Shown: in pieces, positions 1-13,512 of the stretch
Position numbering within the stretch: position 1 is the first letter of the stretch
Layout of the letters: the number at the start of each line of letters is the position of its first letter
Source: Stratiolaelaps scimitus
Taxonomy: Eukaryota > Arthropoda > Arachnida > Mesostigmata > Laelapidae
Direction of reading: 5' to 3'
NCBI GenBank assembly: GCA_019614645.1
Contig: JABWDB010000015.1
Coordinates: 3,962,501 to 4,026,500 of the forward strand
Length of the DNA stretch: 64,000 nt
The notes under the pieces: generated by a model
What the model was told of the DNA's origin: nothing
Database searches by the model: none
Seen by the model: the letters and a program-made list of their open reading frames with translations, nothing else
Position numbers and translations under genes: made by a program

Positions 1-396
1 GACGGCAATCGCTCGAGTGTATATCGTAGCAGTTGGGTAGCAGTTCACTGTAGCGTTGACTCGAGATCGGTAGTTGTCCATGTTGACGCTTCGACTAGCT
101 CGCTGGCTGAGCTCTCTTCTGCGGCTGCGGCCGCGGCCATCTCGCCGTACCTTACATCGCTTACGGCCACGACACGACACCGTTCGATTGGCCGCCGGGC
201 TCTGTTGTCCCGTTCAGCTGCTTGGAGTAAGTGGACTCGCCTCATCGCCGCCGCCGCCGCCGCCGCCACCGCAGTTCCTCGCTCTCGACTGCTGCTGCTG
301 GCTGCGGCGGCTGCGGCGGCTGTGGCGGCGGCTTTCGAAGTCGTTGGCACCGACTGACTGACTACTACTGCTGCTGCTGATGCCCGAGTGAGTGGC

Positions 397-525
397 GCAC
401 AGCAGAGGCTGCTGCTGCTGCTGTTGTTGTTGTTGTTGCCGCCGCCGCCGCCGCCGCCGCGGCGATCGTCGTCCGCGCTGCTGCTGCTGTTGTTGTTGTT
501 GCTGCTGCTGCTGCTCTCTGCGGCG
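397..525. repeat. Compound (CTG)n-(TTG)n-(CCG)n-(CTG)n repeat
   Basis: A run of CTG and GTT triplets passes into seven or eight CCG triplets, then through a short unique spacer into a second CTG/TTG run. All units are multiples of three, so two plus-strand frames stay open through it (poly-Leu/Pro and poly-Cys/Arg readings). That openness follows from the repeat and is not evidence of coding. Such triplet tracts are length-polymorphic in animals. Confidence 0.8.
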
Positions 526-2953
526 CGGTCGCTTGGTCGGTCCCCTATTCCACTTATTTTTGCTTCGGTTTGTCGAGCGAAGGAAAGGAGAGGGGAGTAT
601 GTCTAGTCCCCCTGCATCGGCGGCGGCGGCTGGATGTGGCTGAGCGACACAGGCGGCAGCTCTCCGGCCTACCGACCGTTTGTTTGTCTCTCCGTGCGCG
701 TCCGCGAGCGACTCCCTTTCTGTCAGTGGTCTGTCTGCGTCTGCCTTCTACCCAGTGTGTTCTGTTCGTCGACGAACTGAACGAAGCTGGCGAGGCCGGG
801 AGAGAGAGAGAGAGAGAGGCCGAGACCGAGTTCGTCGTTCCAATCTAGCGCTGAACAACTGCGATGCTGCTGCTGCTGCTACGGCTCCTACCGATGTTGT
901 TGTCTTGCCTAGCAGCGCTCGGTTTGTGTGGGTCCTCAGGCAGACCGCGTTCGAATAGAGAGAGCGTAACATGGCGCTGGCGGTGGCGGCGGTGGTGGTA
1001 GCCGCGCCTTTGCTCGAGGGGGAGAGGGAACCGCGCGAGAGATTCAAAGATCTCTCGAACGAGCGTATGCGCTGTGAATGTTGCTATGTGCGTGTGGCTG
1101 TGTGTGTGTCTGCTGTGCGCCGCCGGCAATTGTACCAACCAGTACCACGCGTGTGCACTGTGGAGTAGAGCGCGAGCGAGAGCGAGAGCGAGAGAGAGAT
1201 ACAGAGGATGATAGGGAACGATAGTGGGAAATGCAGACAAACGACAGTTACGGTGGTGATGGTGGTGCCAGTAGTAGTTGTAGTGGTGGTAGAAGTAGTG
1301 CTGGTAGTGGCGGCGGCGGCGGCGGTAACAGCCCAAGCTACAGAGCCGGAGTAGCAGCGCGAGTTCGTCGGTCGGTCCACTCTCAGCGACGCACGAGCAT
1401 ATACAGCAAACGCTGGCGGGCTCGTTCAGCCACAATCTTCTGCGGGCGACGGCCGGGCCCGCCGTGCCGAAACAGCACCAATGCGATAATGGTGTATCCC
1501 TACGAAGTGTGCGCGCACATACATGCCAGCCATATAGATATATGGGTGCATAGATAGCTATGCTTCGGTCGCTGCTGGCAAGCGACGGACACTCCGCACA
1601 GCCATCGTAGTTCTATATACAAACACACACACGCACAGCAGACACACGCGGGCGAACAGGCTCAGAAGAGGTGGTGGTGGCGGCGGCGGCGGCGGCGGCC
1701 GCATGAAGAGACTGACACACAGGCAGTCAGTAATGAGCAGAACGGCAACAAGATAGAGAGATAGAGAGAGACCTAACGGCAGGGTTCTTATACAGTGAGC
1801 GAGCAAGCAGGCGATCAGCCGGCCGCTTCGTTGGCCTCTACCCCCTCGACGTCGTCAGACATCTCTCCTGCTGACCGGCTGTTGTGAGCGGTGCGATCGC
1901 GCTCGCGCAGCAGCAGCAGAACACAGAGCATTCTGCAGCGTCTGTCCGACAGAACGCTGCAGAACCGAGCCAACTCCGAACACATCGGCGCGGGACTGAG
2001 CAGAACATCGAGTTGAGAACTGGGCGAGGACGAGAGACGATGACGACAAGGTGGAGATCGGCCCGAGCCGAGCGCGCCCCGCCGGCAGCCGGCAGCATCT
2101 CGACGGATGACTGCTACGCTGCAGACCCGATAGCAGCAGGAGTGCGGAGGGAGAGAGAGCGACAGAGAGAGAAATCTCCCATCTCTTCGACGATGACGAA
2201 GCAGAGTGCAGAACAGCTACCGAACTCTGAACTGGAGAAGCCGGGGACGGGGTTGGGCGAAATGCCGATGAGTGCCCTGAACGCCGAGCGCTGCGGGCTG
2301 GCCACTGCCGAAGCGGCACAGCAGAGCGCGCCCATCCGACGCTTGTCAGTAGTGGGTCGCCCGCTCGCTCGGCCGCTAGCTTGGCTAGTTGGGTTGGAAG
2401 CCTGAGCTTCGTCGAGAGAGTTGGCTATAGAAGAGGCTGGCGAGTTGACCGAGGCTGACTCTCGTCTCGGCCGCGTTCGAGCTCACAGGACTTCTTGCTC
2501 GTAGCGGTGCCAGCGATGCTGGGGATGTTGCGGGTCCTGCAGCTGATGCCGGTGGCGGTGGCGGCGGCGGCGGTCGGCGATCTCCTCTTCTTCCTCTGTA
2601 GAGCCGGCAGCGGAATCTGTCGAAGCAGAACCTGGCTGGCCCGATGCGTGCGTGCGTGCCTGCAGAGCTGCAGAAACGAACGCGACAGGCTGAAGGAACT
2701 CGAAATCAGCCCGCCGGCGCTCGCACTCTCACCCAACAGCAGACTTCGATGTAAGCGACGCTCGCTCGGCCGCTTACATACCCTATCGCATAGAACGGAT
2801 ACACAGATAGATAGATCTGCTCACAAGCCGTACTCCCTCTTCGTTCTAGTTGTCGTGGTGAGTTGGGACTGTTGCTGTATGGTGACCATGGTCGTCGTAG
2901 CGGCAATAGCTGCAGCAGGAGTAGTATTAATAATAGAAGACCCACTGTCCCCG

Positions 2954-2985
<32 letters not shown>

Positions 2986-4383
2986 TTTGGTCATCTGTTT
3001 GTCTCAGTTCGTTCTCGGCCGATAGCTCCGTTCCTCCCAGTGGTACATCCTGTTCGGCGATGTCGGACGGGCGAGGCCGGGGACTCTCCACGACGCTGAA
3101 CCTCTTACAATGTCGTGGCAGTGGTGGTGATTGTAGCAGCAGTCGTTGTCGTCGTCGTGGTCGTCGTTACCCGGGGTACCATTCGCTATATCCCGAGCAT
3201 CGACGAGGGAGGCCGGAGGAAGGCTGGCCGCGCTCTCAATACGCGAATGGTAGTTACACGAAGGTAACGCGGCAACTGCTGCTGCTGCTGCTGCTGTTCC
3301 TCCTGAAACTTCTTATGCTCTGTCGCTTGTTTCGGTGCTGCAGAGTTCGGAGGGCCACTCGCTCGAGTCGATCTCCACCAGGCGGGCAGAACACTCGGCC
3401 GAGAATAGATGACAACGACACGAAGCGGCGGCGGCGACGGCGGAGCAACGACGAAGACCCATTGATCGACGAACTCGAAGCAGGACACCATGAGCAGTTT
3501 CGTGAGATGCGGCCACAACACTGTTCAACAGCAGCCTGTAGCTCGTGGACGCGCTGGCTGACGGCACGCTGAAGGATCGTGGTTCTTCGCCGGCTTGATG
3601 GTGTCAGCCTGGTACTATGGAGCGATTCGGCTCGAACCGTCGCCCCCTCTCCCCCCGAGGGTACGTTGGTTCCTGTTGAAGTTCGGGCCAGTCGAAGGCT
3701 GCTGTAGCTAGTCGCAGAGGAGATACTGCTGCTATCCGCCGACGGATGGTTGAACGAAAGTCCGAGAGCGTTTCGAGGCTCGGTCTGGTCGAACGGGCGC
3801 TGGCTGCCGGCGCTCCATGCCCGCCTGCTCTCTCTCTCTCTCTCTCGAGGAGGAGGATAAGGAGGAGCGGTATGAGGGAGGAACCGAGACAGATGGATGG
3901 AGATACTGGGAATGAGAGGCGCCTCGTATATATGCGCTGTATATGTGTATACACCTACGAGAAGCAGCAGCAACCACCACCAGGAGGAGGGCCCTGTCGA
4001 CCGACGACGGCGAACAACAAACAACGCCAGGGGAAGCGAGCGAGGGGAGAAAGATGCCTTATCGCACCATGGCGCCGCACAACAGCGTATGACAACAGCG
4101 ACAAGACGCAGTGGGGAGATAGCGCACGCAGGGCGGGAGCGATTGTCGGCTGCAGAGCGGCAAAGAGAGCGTTGGGGAGTTCGGTTAGCGCTGCCGCTGG
4201 TGACAACAGCGGCAGCAGCAGCAGCAGCTCCGTAGCCAGCGGCCGACGCCGAACGGGTGATCTGCTCAATTCCACTGCGCTGCTCGGTGCCGAACGAAAA
4301 CAGCTACCACCAGAGATGGACGGATACAGCTAGCGGAGGGGACTCGACTGTGCACAATTGCTAGCTGCTGCTGATGCTGCTAC

Positions 4384-4706
4384 CGCTTGGTTCCCGCATG
4401 AAAGGCAAATAAATTCCATAATGCGACGTCGTCATCGTTGCTGGCGTCGATGCTCGACGAAGCAAGCATAGCGGAGGAGGGAGCACAAAGGCAGCTGAAA
4501 CTGTCGCGGCGGCCTGATGGTGGTAACGCATCTTGAATTGTTGGTCGTCCTCCTAATGCTGCCGTGGTGCTGGTCAACCGCTGTTGCGGTGGCTGCTGCT
4601 GCTGTTGCTGCTGCGGTAGTGCCGGTGGAGTGGTTGAGCGCCCGAGAGCGTAACGCTGTGTGATAGGGTCACGCAGGGCTAGATAGAGAAATACAGTAAG
4701 TGTCAA
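4384..4706 (-). CDS. Candidate Gln-containing exon (weak)
   Basis: This open frame of about 108 codons reads a Q7 run, then PPQQRLTSTT, then an acidic and hydrophobic stretch containing ASNDDDVALWNLF. This composition is less repetitive than neighbouring chance frames. A possible GT donor lies at the 3' end (AAGCG then GTAGCA, GT at 4383-4382). I found no convincing acceptor or partner exon. It is on the opposite strand to most of the CTG/GCC reading frames here. It could be a real minus-strand exon or a chance frame; no family was recognised. Confidence 0.2.
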
Positions 4707-5018
4707 TGAGGTAGAGAGTCAGAGGGCGGGGGTGGTGTGCGATAGAAAGAGAGAGAGAGAGAGACACTATCCCACCGGTTCATTCACGGCGGGACGCGAA
4801 GGGGTTGCGGTAATGTCGGTCGGCAGAGTTCGGCGTCGCCGGCAACGCATGGCGGTGTTCAGCGCCCGCATTAGTCGGTGCTGGCCAGCACCAGCACCAG
4901 CCGTACACTTTGAGTCGTAACGCTTAGCCAGCGGCGAAATGATAGCTCACAGTTCACAGGTGTGTCATCGCTGGCTCATCTAGCGTTTTTATCTCATTGG
5001 TAAGGTCTGATGTGAACG

Positions 5019-5204
5019 TTAGCTATCGTCTGCGATATCTACAATGGATCTCCCTCTCAGCTGCGGCGGTTGTTGGACATTTTCGTCATCGAGGTGGCTA
5101 TCATATAGATGTACCCCCATGTGTCGAGTCGGCTCCTCTTCGTACCACAGCGGCGGGCATAGATTAGCCATCCCGATGCGTTTCGCCGCAATCGTCATCA
5201 GCAT
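5019..5204 (-). CDS. Candidate terminal exon (weak)
   Basis: The sequence GAATCGCTTCAG just before 5204 could serve as a splice acceptor. It is followed by an open frame to a stop at 5019. The predicted peptide starts MLMTIAAKRIGMANLC and has a mixed, non-repetitive composition with PPLWYEEEP and an acidic tail ending VDIADDS. The same frame stays open upstream to 5291. No family was recognised and no upstream exon is paired with it, so this may be chance. Confidence 0.2.
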   Translation of the reverse strand: MLMTIAAKRIGMANLCPPLWYEEEPTRHMGVHLYDSHLDDENVQQPPQLRGRSIVDIADDS

Positions 5205-7413
5205 CTGAAGCGATTCATTCGACTCGAGTAGCGAGTATAGATAAGATACGGCGGACGGGTCAGCCCGAAGCGAGCGGTCGGGGTCAAGCAAGCGAGGGCG
5301 GGCGATTCATCTTTTCTTTTCCGCATGGTGGAAAACACGAATGCATCGCAGAAAACGCACCGCTCGAGGAGACTCGACTCCTCCGGAGAACGTAGGAACG
5401 AGCCAGCGTACGATGCGCGATGAAGGAAGAGAACCGCACAGCGAAATGACCACGTCCACACGACCACGGCGGCGGCCGGCCGCTCGGTCGGTCGGTTAGT
5501 GAGACGCCACCACAAGCAGTTGTTGCTGGCTGCTGCCACCAGTGGAAATGCATCGGTTAGGATCGGTTGCGAGCGACGAATGGACGTCGCATGGACGCCG
5601 AAATGAAAGACAGATGAACAATGGCCGAGATGAGAGTTAACTCGGCTGCCGACTCCAGCAGCAATCGTAGTAGCAACCGCAGCAGGAGCAGCAACAACAA
5701 CAACATCAACAGCAACATAACACGGACTCTTCAACTGAATCAGCAGCCAGTTGAGCTGCCGCTGGCACCGTCGTTGTTGTCAGCAGCAGCAGCAGCAGCA
5801 GAAATATCGACAGATGAGGAGTTAGAGAAGTCGCCTCCTCGTACGACCTCTAGACTCTTCCTCGGCGTCTGGGTGGAGTGCACCGGCGAACGGCTCTACC
5901 AAAGAGCAATAGAATAGTGGCAGCGCTTCAGTGGGCCGCCGCCGCCGCCATCGCCGCCGCTGCCGCTGCCTCGGCGGGAGCAGCAACCGCAGCAATGATA
6001 CCCCAGTATGTGAGCATCGCGTCGTCAGTCGACATCAGCATCATCGAGCGGCCGTTGGTGGCAGCCCGTTTGCTGTGACCCGATGGACAACGGAGCTGCT
6101 GCTTTGCTGTCCCTCTATCGGTCGGCCTCTGCTGCGCATCCCTATGTCCCGCACTGGCCCCCATCCCTAACCCCTATGCCACTCTGTCGATAGTTACTAT
6201 GTTCATCGCTCCTACCTTTCTCTGTGTGTCTCTCTCGGTCTCTCTCGCTCTCTCTCTCTCTCGAGCGCGCGCGTTCTCTCGTTGCCGATGGTTGGCGTAC
6301 ACTACGTTCGTAAGGCGACCAAGCGATCGCGCGTGGCGTAGGGACGAAGTGAGCCACTGATGAGAGAAGCGCCAGTGGTGGCGGCAGCAGCGGCGGAGCA
6401 GTGACGAGCTCGTTCTGTAGGGGTGGGTCTATCGCGGCTAAACGTCCTCTCGGACGGAGCGACTCGTCATTAACTAACCCCGAGGGGCCCTCATCAGCAG
6501 AGCGCGCTGCTTCCCGCTACTGCTGCTGCGGCTGTTGTTGTCGTTGTTGTCGCTACTCTTCGTGGCCTGCCGACCCGCGCATCGTCGAGCACAAGCGGGA
6601 GCTGCTGGACGGACGGACGGCAGCAGCCGTCGAATCATGGCGTACTCCTCTGCCTTCATCCGTGGTACATGAGGCGGCGGCAGCGGCCGCCCGCCGCTGG
6701 CCAGCTCGAATCGTCGTCGCGTTGATGTGCAACAACCTGTAGAGACCGAGGGGAGGTATCCGTCGATGCTCTCTGACTCAGTGGTCCACTCCATGGCGGT
6801 CTGCCTGGAGACCGCAGCAACAACAGCAGCCGCGCAGTGGCAGCAAAGTCAGCCTCAGCCGGTGGTGGTATGGACAACCGGCGAACTCATAGCGGGCGCC
6901 GCCTCGGCGTCCGCTACATCGGTGGGATGGAGGACAGCCGTGGAATGGCCGGCCGATGGAGATCGTTGGCTAATGACCAAAGAGAACCGTGCGCGTGCTG
7001 CCGTACCGGGCTTCGAAGTTAAATTGCGCCGCTTCGTTGCCACGGCTACAGCGGCATCAGCTGATAATGCGTATGCTCTTGCTGCTGCTGCTGATGTTCG
7101 AGAGAATCATTGACGAACAGGACACATGTTCTGTTTCCCTGTTGTCCGCCTGATTGGGTACTAGACTACAAACGTAAATTTCGCCTTCCCACCCGAAGGG
7201 AGTATACAGTATGGCGCCTGGAGAAAGAGAGACACGAAGATGTCGAAGATGACAATTCACCAGTAACCACATCACGACGACGGTGACGTTGCGCCCTCGG
7301 AGAGATGATCCAAGAACTGACACGGACCAAGCCACCGAAGCCTGGCGACGCAACGGAGCGCTAAAGCTCACTAGTAAAGTAGTCACTATTCAGCTGTGAA
7401 TAAGCCAACAGTT

Positions 7414-7593
7414 ATGGCCGGCAGCATATCTTCGGTACCGTGGCGACATCTGCTGAAGCACCAAAGACTATACCGGACTATGGGATCATTCGCTCTTCGG
7501 GAGAACTCCTTGAACAGCACCGAAGTGGACACGTCAACACAGCAACAACTTCACGAGGTGACGGCTCCGCGATACTCGGCAGCATCGCGATGA
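7414..7593 (+). CDS. Candidate first coding exon (weak)
   Basis: An ATG at 7414 opens a frame reading MAGSISSVPWRHLLKHQRLY and continuing to a stop at 7593. A GAG/GTGACG sequence near 7556-7561 could act as a donor, which would make this a short start exon after the long GC-rich leader. The composition is mixed and not repeat-driven. There is no domain, no recognised family and no paired downstream exon in the AT-richer sequence that follows, so I give it little weight. Confidence 0.18.
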   Translation: MAGSISSVPWRHLLKHQRLYRTMGSFALRENSLNSTEVDTSTQQQLHEVTAPRYSAASR

Positions 7594-9716
7594 GGCAACG
7601 ATAAATCAACAATCGCAGTCTAATCGTATCAAACGTCTAGCTCCTGCTTCGACGATATTCTCGCACAGTCCTCATCAAAGGGTTTGATCACTATTTGACC
7701 TTGCCACCGCCGGTTCACGAACGATGACGATGGTCAACCGGTCACGGACATTGTCAAATGAACACTGAGCTTTTTTCCCGCTGGTTATCTTTCCCGATGT
7801 TTGTTCGCTGCCGGCCTCATAGACAGCAGCCGGCGATCACCGTAGCCCCTCCCCCGTCGATATCATACATGACACTCGTCTATTTCTTTTTCTTTCTCTC
7901 TCTTTTTCTCTCTGCGCTATCACACGTATCCATGCGACTGGCCGAAATAATGCAGTGAAGGCGATTAACAGCGGCAGCATATCTTCAGATCGTGATGAGC
8001 ACTATGTCGCCGGTAAGAATACGGCCGGCCTCCCGCGACATGTCACCCCGGACCGCTACGCGCGCTCAGTTGTCAATGTACCCGCTCCGCTCAGAGGCGC
8101 CCCCCATGGTCAGCTTCGGCGCGCGGGCGATTTAGCCCGATTCTGTGTCCCTCTCGTTCTCGCCACCTCTTTCCAATAGGCGTCGAAACGGGGGGAGAGA
8201 CCCCGAAGCTGAGCGGTAAGCTGAGAGGCACGCACGAAGTTCGCAACTCGGTGGCGAGCTGGGAAACGATGCCGGGATCGGCCAATGGAAGTCTGCGAGG
8301 CTGTTTGCCTCATGCTATTCAAACTGCTATATTATTGTTGTTATTTGAGTTTAGCACAGCAGGATTAAGAAACGTGGTCGAGAGTAATGGCCAGAAGACT
8401 AAGGTCAATGATGGACGACGAGTCCCCGTGAGAGCTGGCCTCGATCGGAGAGATGCGTCACGTCTGTTACAATGTTCCTCGAAGTGATTCGATAAACAGC
8501 GGAGTTTATCTACGCACGTGGACGTGATCGAAAATAGGCACAGGCTGTCGCTTGAGTTTCTAGGTGCACGTCTCTAGCGTGTACTATATATGTATTTATA
8601 GGTTGGGTTAGGTGAAAGGATTTTTTTTTTACTTTTATTACTTTTACACTAGGCAATGGTGTTCACAGCAGACGATCAATCGATGGGACGATCAGGTCGT
8701 GGCGGGCAATTATGCTTCAAAAGATTGGACTGGAATAGTGCTCTATTCAATGACAGCACGGAACATTGTTTGCCATTTAGGAAACATGTGAAGGTTGCAT
8801 GGAAAGCGGCATGCGGCAAGTTTGACTACTGCTGCTGTTCTGCAGAAACTGTTGCCCAAGGGATAACTCGCCATTTTATACAAATAATGTTCAAGGGTCG
8901 GGGGTCACTGCATCGCAAAATTGTTCCGCGTCAGCGCCAGGGCGAATGAGGTGGAGAAGGTGGAAAATAGTCAAGAGTTCCAGTTGTCCGGCGGGACGGC
9001 GTAGGGGGACGCGTGGAGACGCGGACCCATGAAAACATAAGGATCATAGTGTCTCCTGTTAGGGTTGGCAACGCGGCGCATGCGGTTTTGTATTTGCGCA
9101 CATACTTCAGTATAGCCATTGTTATTACTATAATCTATTCTCCTAGGGTCAATCCCTTCGACTAAACAAGCTCCAACAAGGTTCCAACTCCGACTGATGA
9201 TGTGCATCAAAACGTCATTGACGTTTGCTCGACCCGAACCCCAGTGCCTTTATTCCGACCATACGAGGGTCACCTCGCTAGGTCGGCGACATAATCTCTA
9301 TCAGAAAATCTCCAGAGGGCCTAATATGCAGTTATCAACCGATCCTTCACTCCCTTATCGCAGCGTGAACCTCGCACCTCCGGAGGGCAAGAGCGCATTG
9401 CAAAGCGGACTTGCTGTTCGAAGCCAGTTCTGAGTCATGCCCTTGTTGCGTTCTTTTCGCTGACTCATAACTGAAATCCTCTCCGTGGGGCCTTATCAGC
9501 CGACCTTTACTCACGAGTGATTCGCGAGCATCCGGAGTAAAATGGTGTGCGCCGTTCGTGGTCCACTGGAAGGCGGACGACTCCCCTAAAGAATTCGGCA
9601 GCTGCAGGATCTCCGTGGCACGTTGACTAGTAGACTTGTTGAGAGTGTGTTCGATGTCATGTGGATGACTTTAAGGGCAGCGGTGACCGGCAGTCTGAGG
9701 CCTCGATGAGGTAAAT

Positions 9717-9773
9717 GGTAAATGTTTATTGGTTTATTAAAGGAGTCGCCAAATATTCCTATTATGTAACGGC
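9717..9773 (-). repeat. Dispersed repeat family, copy 1
   Basis: The plus strand reads GGTAAATGTTTATTGGTTTA followed by TTAAAGGAG and, further on, TTATGTAACG. The same block recurs at 27371-27440 and 37953-38030. Read on the minus strand it ends in two closely spaced AATAAA hexamers, as expected for the 3' tail of a retroelement carrying its own polyadenylation signals. This copy diverges from the others after about 35 bp. The full element and its 5' end are not identified. Confidence 0.55.
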
Positions 9774-11170
9774 CAGCAACGTGACGTGCATTCACGTGAA
9801 GGCACAAGGACAAACAAGGGCTATCTGATAATGTGTGGCAGTGCCCCTCTAGTACGAAGTAGAACAAAGTTTCCAGATCCTATCGGGATACAAATTTAGG
9901 TGATTGCTTCAAATTCGATGAGCGCCCACTGCGACGAGCTCAATGGGACGGAGCACCTCAGAGTGGGATGGCTAAAATCCGGCCCAGTCCAGCGAAGAGA
10001 GATGGACGCTAGAGCTTCCGAGACGTCCGGTAAAACGGTGTTTACTTGATGACGGACGGGCAACGCCGCCGTTGCTGCGGAGTTCGCTTTGCGATGCCTG
10101 CGAGAACAACTCCCACCAGAGTCGGCAATGGTCGTACGCTTCGTCGGCTGCTATCATACAAGCAGAGTGGCTGCGTTGGCCACAATTGTCTGAATTTTGC
10201 AACCAGTCCACCAGTGGTTTGTTACGTAATTTGATTCATCGTTGGAAGTCGAACCATGTTGGCAATGCAGCGATTTTGTTTACGACAGTGTCACCACCTA
10301 GCGTTGCTTCAAGGACATGCCGGGAGAGGGCGCTCATTCGGGGAACTTATCGTGCTGAGCGGGCGATGTAGGGATGATTATTCAGGACATTTTCCCCGTT
10401 TCGGTCCTAATCTTTGGCGGTCGGATATTAGGCCAGGATCTGCAGCAGAGGTATCCTAGTCCTGCAGGTGGATGGCGCAGAGCAGTTGTGAATTTCTCAA
10501 CGGTGGCAGAAGACAGGTCATAGGTGGGGACACTTCATGTTATGGTGATTGGTTTGTCGGTACGCCTATATATCATATAAGGTTTGATAAAATGTACTTG
10601 TTGTGTCCATAGTATGGGGCGTTTTTCGTCCAGCACTACTAGGGGACCACCCTGCCTAAAACGATTTTTAGGGTGAGGCCACCTTTCGGTAGTGAACAGC
10701 ACAAGTAGCAGTTTAATGGGTAAATGACGTAGGGCGGGTCGTGTTAATTAGATTAATTAATCAACCCGCCGCTGACGGTCTGCCAATCGGCGGTCAGCCT
10801 CGAAATCGTCCTTCGTCTGGGCATCGGCTAACGATTTCACATAAGCTCTAAACAAATGTAAATAACGCCGAGGTTAGTCATCCATCTGGGGTTGGGTGGG
10901 AGGGGCGGGGGTATAGCTGACTTACTGAAGCTAAAAATTTACACGAGGTGCAATTTAGAGGAATGTCGCCACTTTTTAATCCAGCAAGGTGATGTGACTT
11001 AAAACCAGTGTAACATCCTTTAATGGTGTTATCTGAAATCGAAGGTTGACCCCAACAGCCCAGAGTCAATAGATGACGTCGACATTAAAGCGACGCTTGC
11101 TGTAGATATACTCGGTCAAATTATGTTAGAACTACATGTATGCAAGTAGTTGCGATTAATTTCGCGGCAT

Positions 11171-11174
<4 letters not shown>

Positions 11175-11211
<37 letters not shown>
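11175..11211. repeat. (TA)n microsatellite
   Basis: An uninterrupted TA run of about 37 bp. Further TA runs lie at 12143-12176, 13046-13072 and 13472-13507. They create chance IYIYIY-type frames that should not be annotated as genes. Confidence 0.9.
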
Positions 11212-11213
<2 letters not shown>

Positions 11214-12142
11214 TGGTATCGAGTAGAATTTGTGTACCTCGCACTGTACTCATGACGTTTATTGAGGCTGTGGTGAACTGTGTGGCTGTCGTGGCTCTCT
11301 CAAAGGAATTCGAAGCATTAATGATGCTTCGGAAGCACTAACAGCAATACAGTGTATATACTTGCATATGATTGATATCTAGAATATATACAATATATAA
11401 TGATCGTGCACTTTGCGTTTTCAGCGAAGCCAAACAGAATTTGAAGGTCATCTCGTTCCGTGTCTGCTAAGAATTCTCTCGGATTTATTTTTGATTGCCT
11501 TTATTTCACCCGAAGAAGCTAATTAACACAGGGACATATCACACAGCCAGCAAGATTCTAACGCTCATTACACGGTATGCTAAGACGGCAATATGCTCGA
11601 TTCGAGAGCAGCTTAGCAATTTGCACCTAGCCTAATCAGTCAGTTCGCTATTTTTTTTTGGCGCTCCAAGTGTCATTGATCTTTTAATGAAATTCAAATC
11701 TAGTCTGCGTGTTAGGTTCGACTATGGCTCTTAGAATACTTAACAGCTAATCGGGCATGCATTGTTTGAGTGTGTCAGAATATGAAGCCCACACCGAAGA
11801 TAGTCGGGTGCGTTTATACGACTCCGCCCGACTCGGGTTAGCATCCGCAGACAGAGGCATCTATATGATTTTTTTTCGTGTCAACACAATCAGCGGTAAG
11901 CTTTAGTTAAGGTTGTTGACCCTGCAGCGCTAGAGACTTATCTTCCTTGCCTGGTCTTGAGTTAAAGTGGTGGCCACTATTCAGGGGATGTTTTTAATAT
12001 TAGTTTCTTTTATTATCAGAATAATCTGTAGATACATATGAATGAACGGCGTTGCCCTCTACAATACACTAAGCAATATGCAATATTATGATATATATAT
12101 ATATGTATATTGAAATTGGATTGTCATTAGAAAGCAGCGTCG

Positions 12143-12179
<37 letters not shown>

Positions 12180-13039
12180 AGCGGCGTTGCTTCCTGATGG
12201 CTATCCAATATCTTATCCACGAACCGCAATTACGTCTATTATGACGTACGTTATGTAAACATTGATTTGTCCACAAAGGCGACAGATACGAAAATCACGT
12301 AGGAAAATACAACTTGCAAGGGCTATTCAGCCATTGAAGAGGCCTCCACCATGCTGGTTCACATGTGGAAATCATCAAGGCAAAGGGTTTACCGTTTAGT
12401 CACACGGATGAATGAGTATAACAAAAAAGCTGATGATTATTGCTAGTCGAATACAAGAGCATCTATTCAGGCTCACCTAAAATTGCACCCGTTTATCCTG
12501 TGAAATAGCCTTATACTTTGATCTGTTTCCTCAAAATTCACATGCAACTGACACGCCTGATACTGAAGCTCACCGTGCATATGGTGTATATAATATATAG
12601 CAAGTAAAATGTGAATGAGAGGTCTTTAGTTCAATTTGTTATGATATTTCTAATCTTCAACCCGTTCAATTGAGAGCGACCCAATGCGGGGGCCATTTGG
12701 CGTCAATTTGGGCCAACTGAGGAGATTCGATTCCTCATCGGCTCAGTTCAGCTGATGTACGCTATAATTCAAAGGCATATCGTCACTTGTGGCCCACCAC
12801 CCCTCGGGTCGTACAGCCGGAGACGTCAGGCAATAACGAGGACAAAAATTTGATTATAATTTATTAGTTTATTACTTTTATTATTATTAATATTATATTT
12901 CACAGGTCAATGTCACATTGTCTGGTATCTGCGCGAATTCCAATGATCATCACTGTCACAATTGTCACTTAACCATATATCAACATATGGTATGAAGCTC
13001 ACTATTAAGCGTCGGCGACTAATCCGTTCCCGTATTGCT

Positions 13040-13072
<33 letters not shown>

Positions 13073-13468
13073 TCGCGCGTAATTAATCCGTACATTATTG
13101 CTATGTGGTACCCTTCGCTGGCACGCTGTAAAATCTTACATATTCACAGTTTCGAGAGAGCCCCTGACTCAGTCCTATACGTTGTCATTCTGCCACCGAT
13201 TTCAAACTTCTTGACAATAATAACATCTAGAATAGGTAGATTATTTTCGTTTTCACCTGATGAACACGACAATAGAAATAATGGGCCTCGTCGACACCTA
13301 AACTTCGCGTTGGCGACGGGTTAATGATGAGTACATTTCCTACCTAAGAGATCGTTGTGGTCTGGTCAAGTTTTCATTCGGGATCGTATATAAGCAGTGT
13401 ATGGAAGAAATTATCTATTTACTCTTACCGTCATTGTATATACAACTTGTAGCTGAACTTTTATACAT

Positions 13469-13510
<42 letters not shown>

Positions 13511-13512
13511 AC

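Larger units (their letters stand above)
1..8230. other. GC/CpG-rich region with dense simple repeats
   Basis: This stretch is rich in CpG and in short runs of CTG/CAG, GCC/GGC, GTT and GA (for example near 240-320, 400-530, 790-825, 1170-1200, 1305-1325, 1680-1700, 2955-2980, 3830-3850, 4745-4765 and 6225-6265). Open frames occur on both strands and are mostly low-complexity Ala, Arg, Ser, Leu or Pro readings. It resembles the promoter and long 5' leader of an arthropod developmental gene, but no start codon or splice chain is compelling. The weak exon candidates are listed separately. It may also contain noncoding first exons. Transcript data would be needed to decide. Confidence 0.5.
8230..13470. 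other. Intergenic or intronic stretch with no supported gene
   Basis: After the CpG-rich leader the sequence becomes plainer and AT-richer. I see one copy of a dispersed repeat (9717-9773) and several (AT)n runs. A minus-strand frame at 8971-9210 has natural-looking composition but no recognisable domain. No exon chain, tRNA or terminal repeat stands out. Confidence 0.5.

Noticed and set aside
388..643. Poly-Leu/Pro and poly-Cys/Arg open frames
   Set aside because: They follow from CTG, GTT and CCG triplet repeats, which leave several frames open at once.
1884..2405. 173-codon plus-strand frame with QQQQ and RERERQRE stretches
   Set aside because: It is overlapped by a similarly long minus-strand frame, is driven by GA and CAG repeats, and has no domain or splice support.
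3254..4024. 256-codon minus-strand frame with a hydrophobic start
   Set aside because: It is the longest frame in the leader, but the start is not a clear ATG context. The composition tracks CTCTCT and CTG repeats, and the plus strand is equally open.
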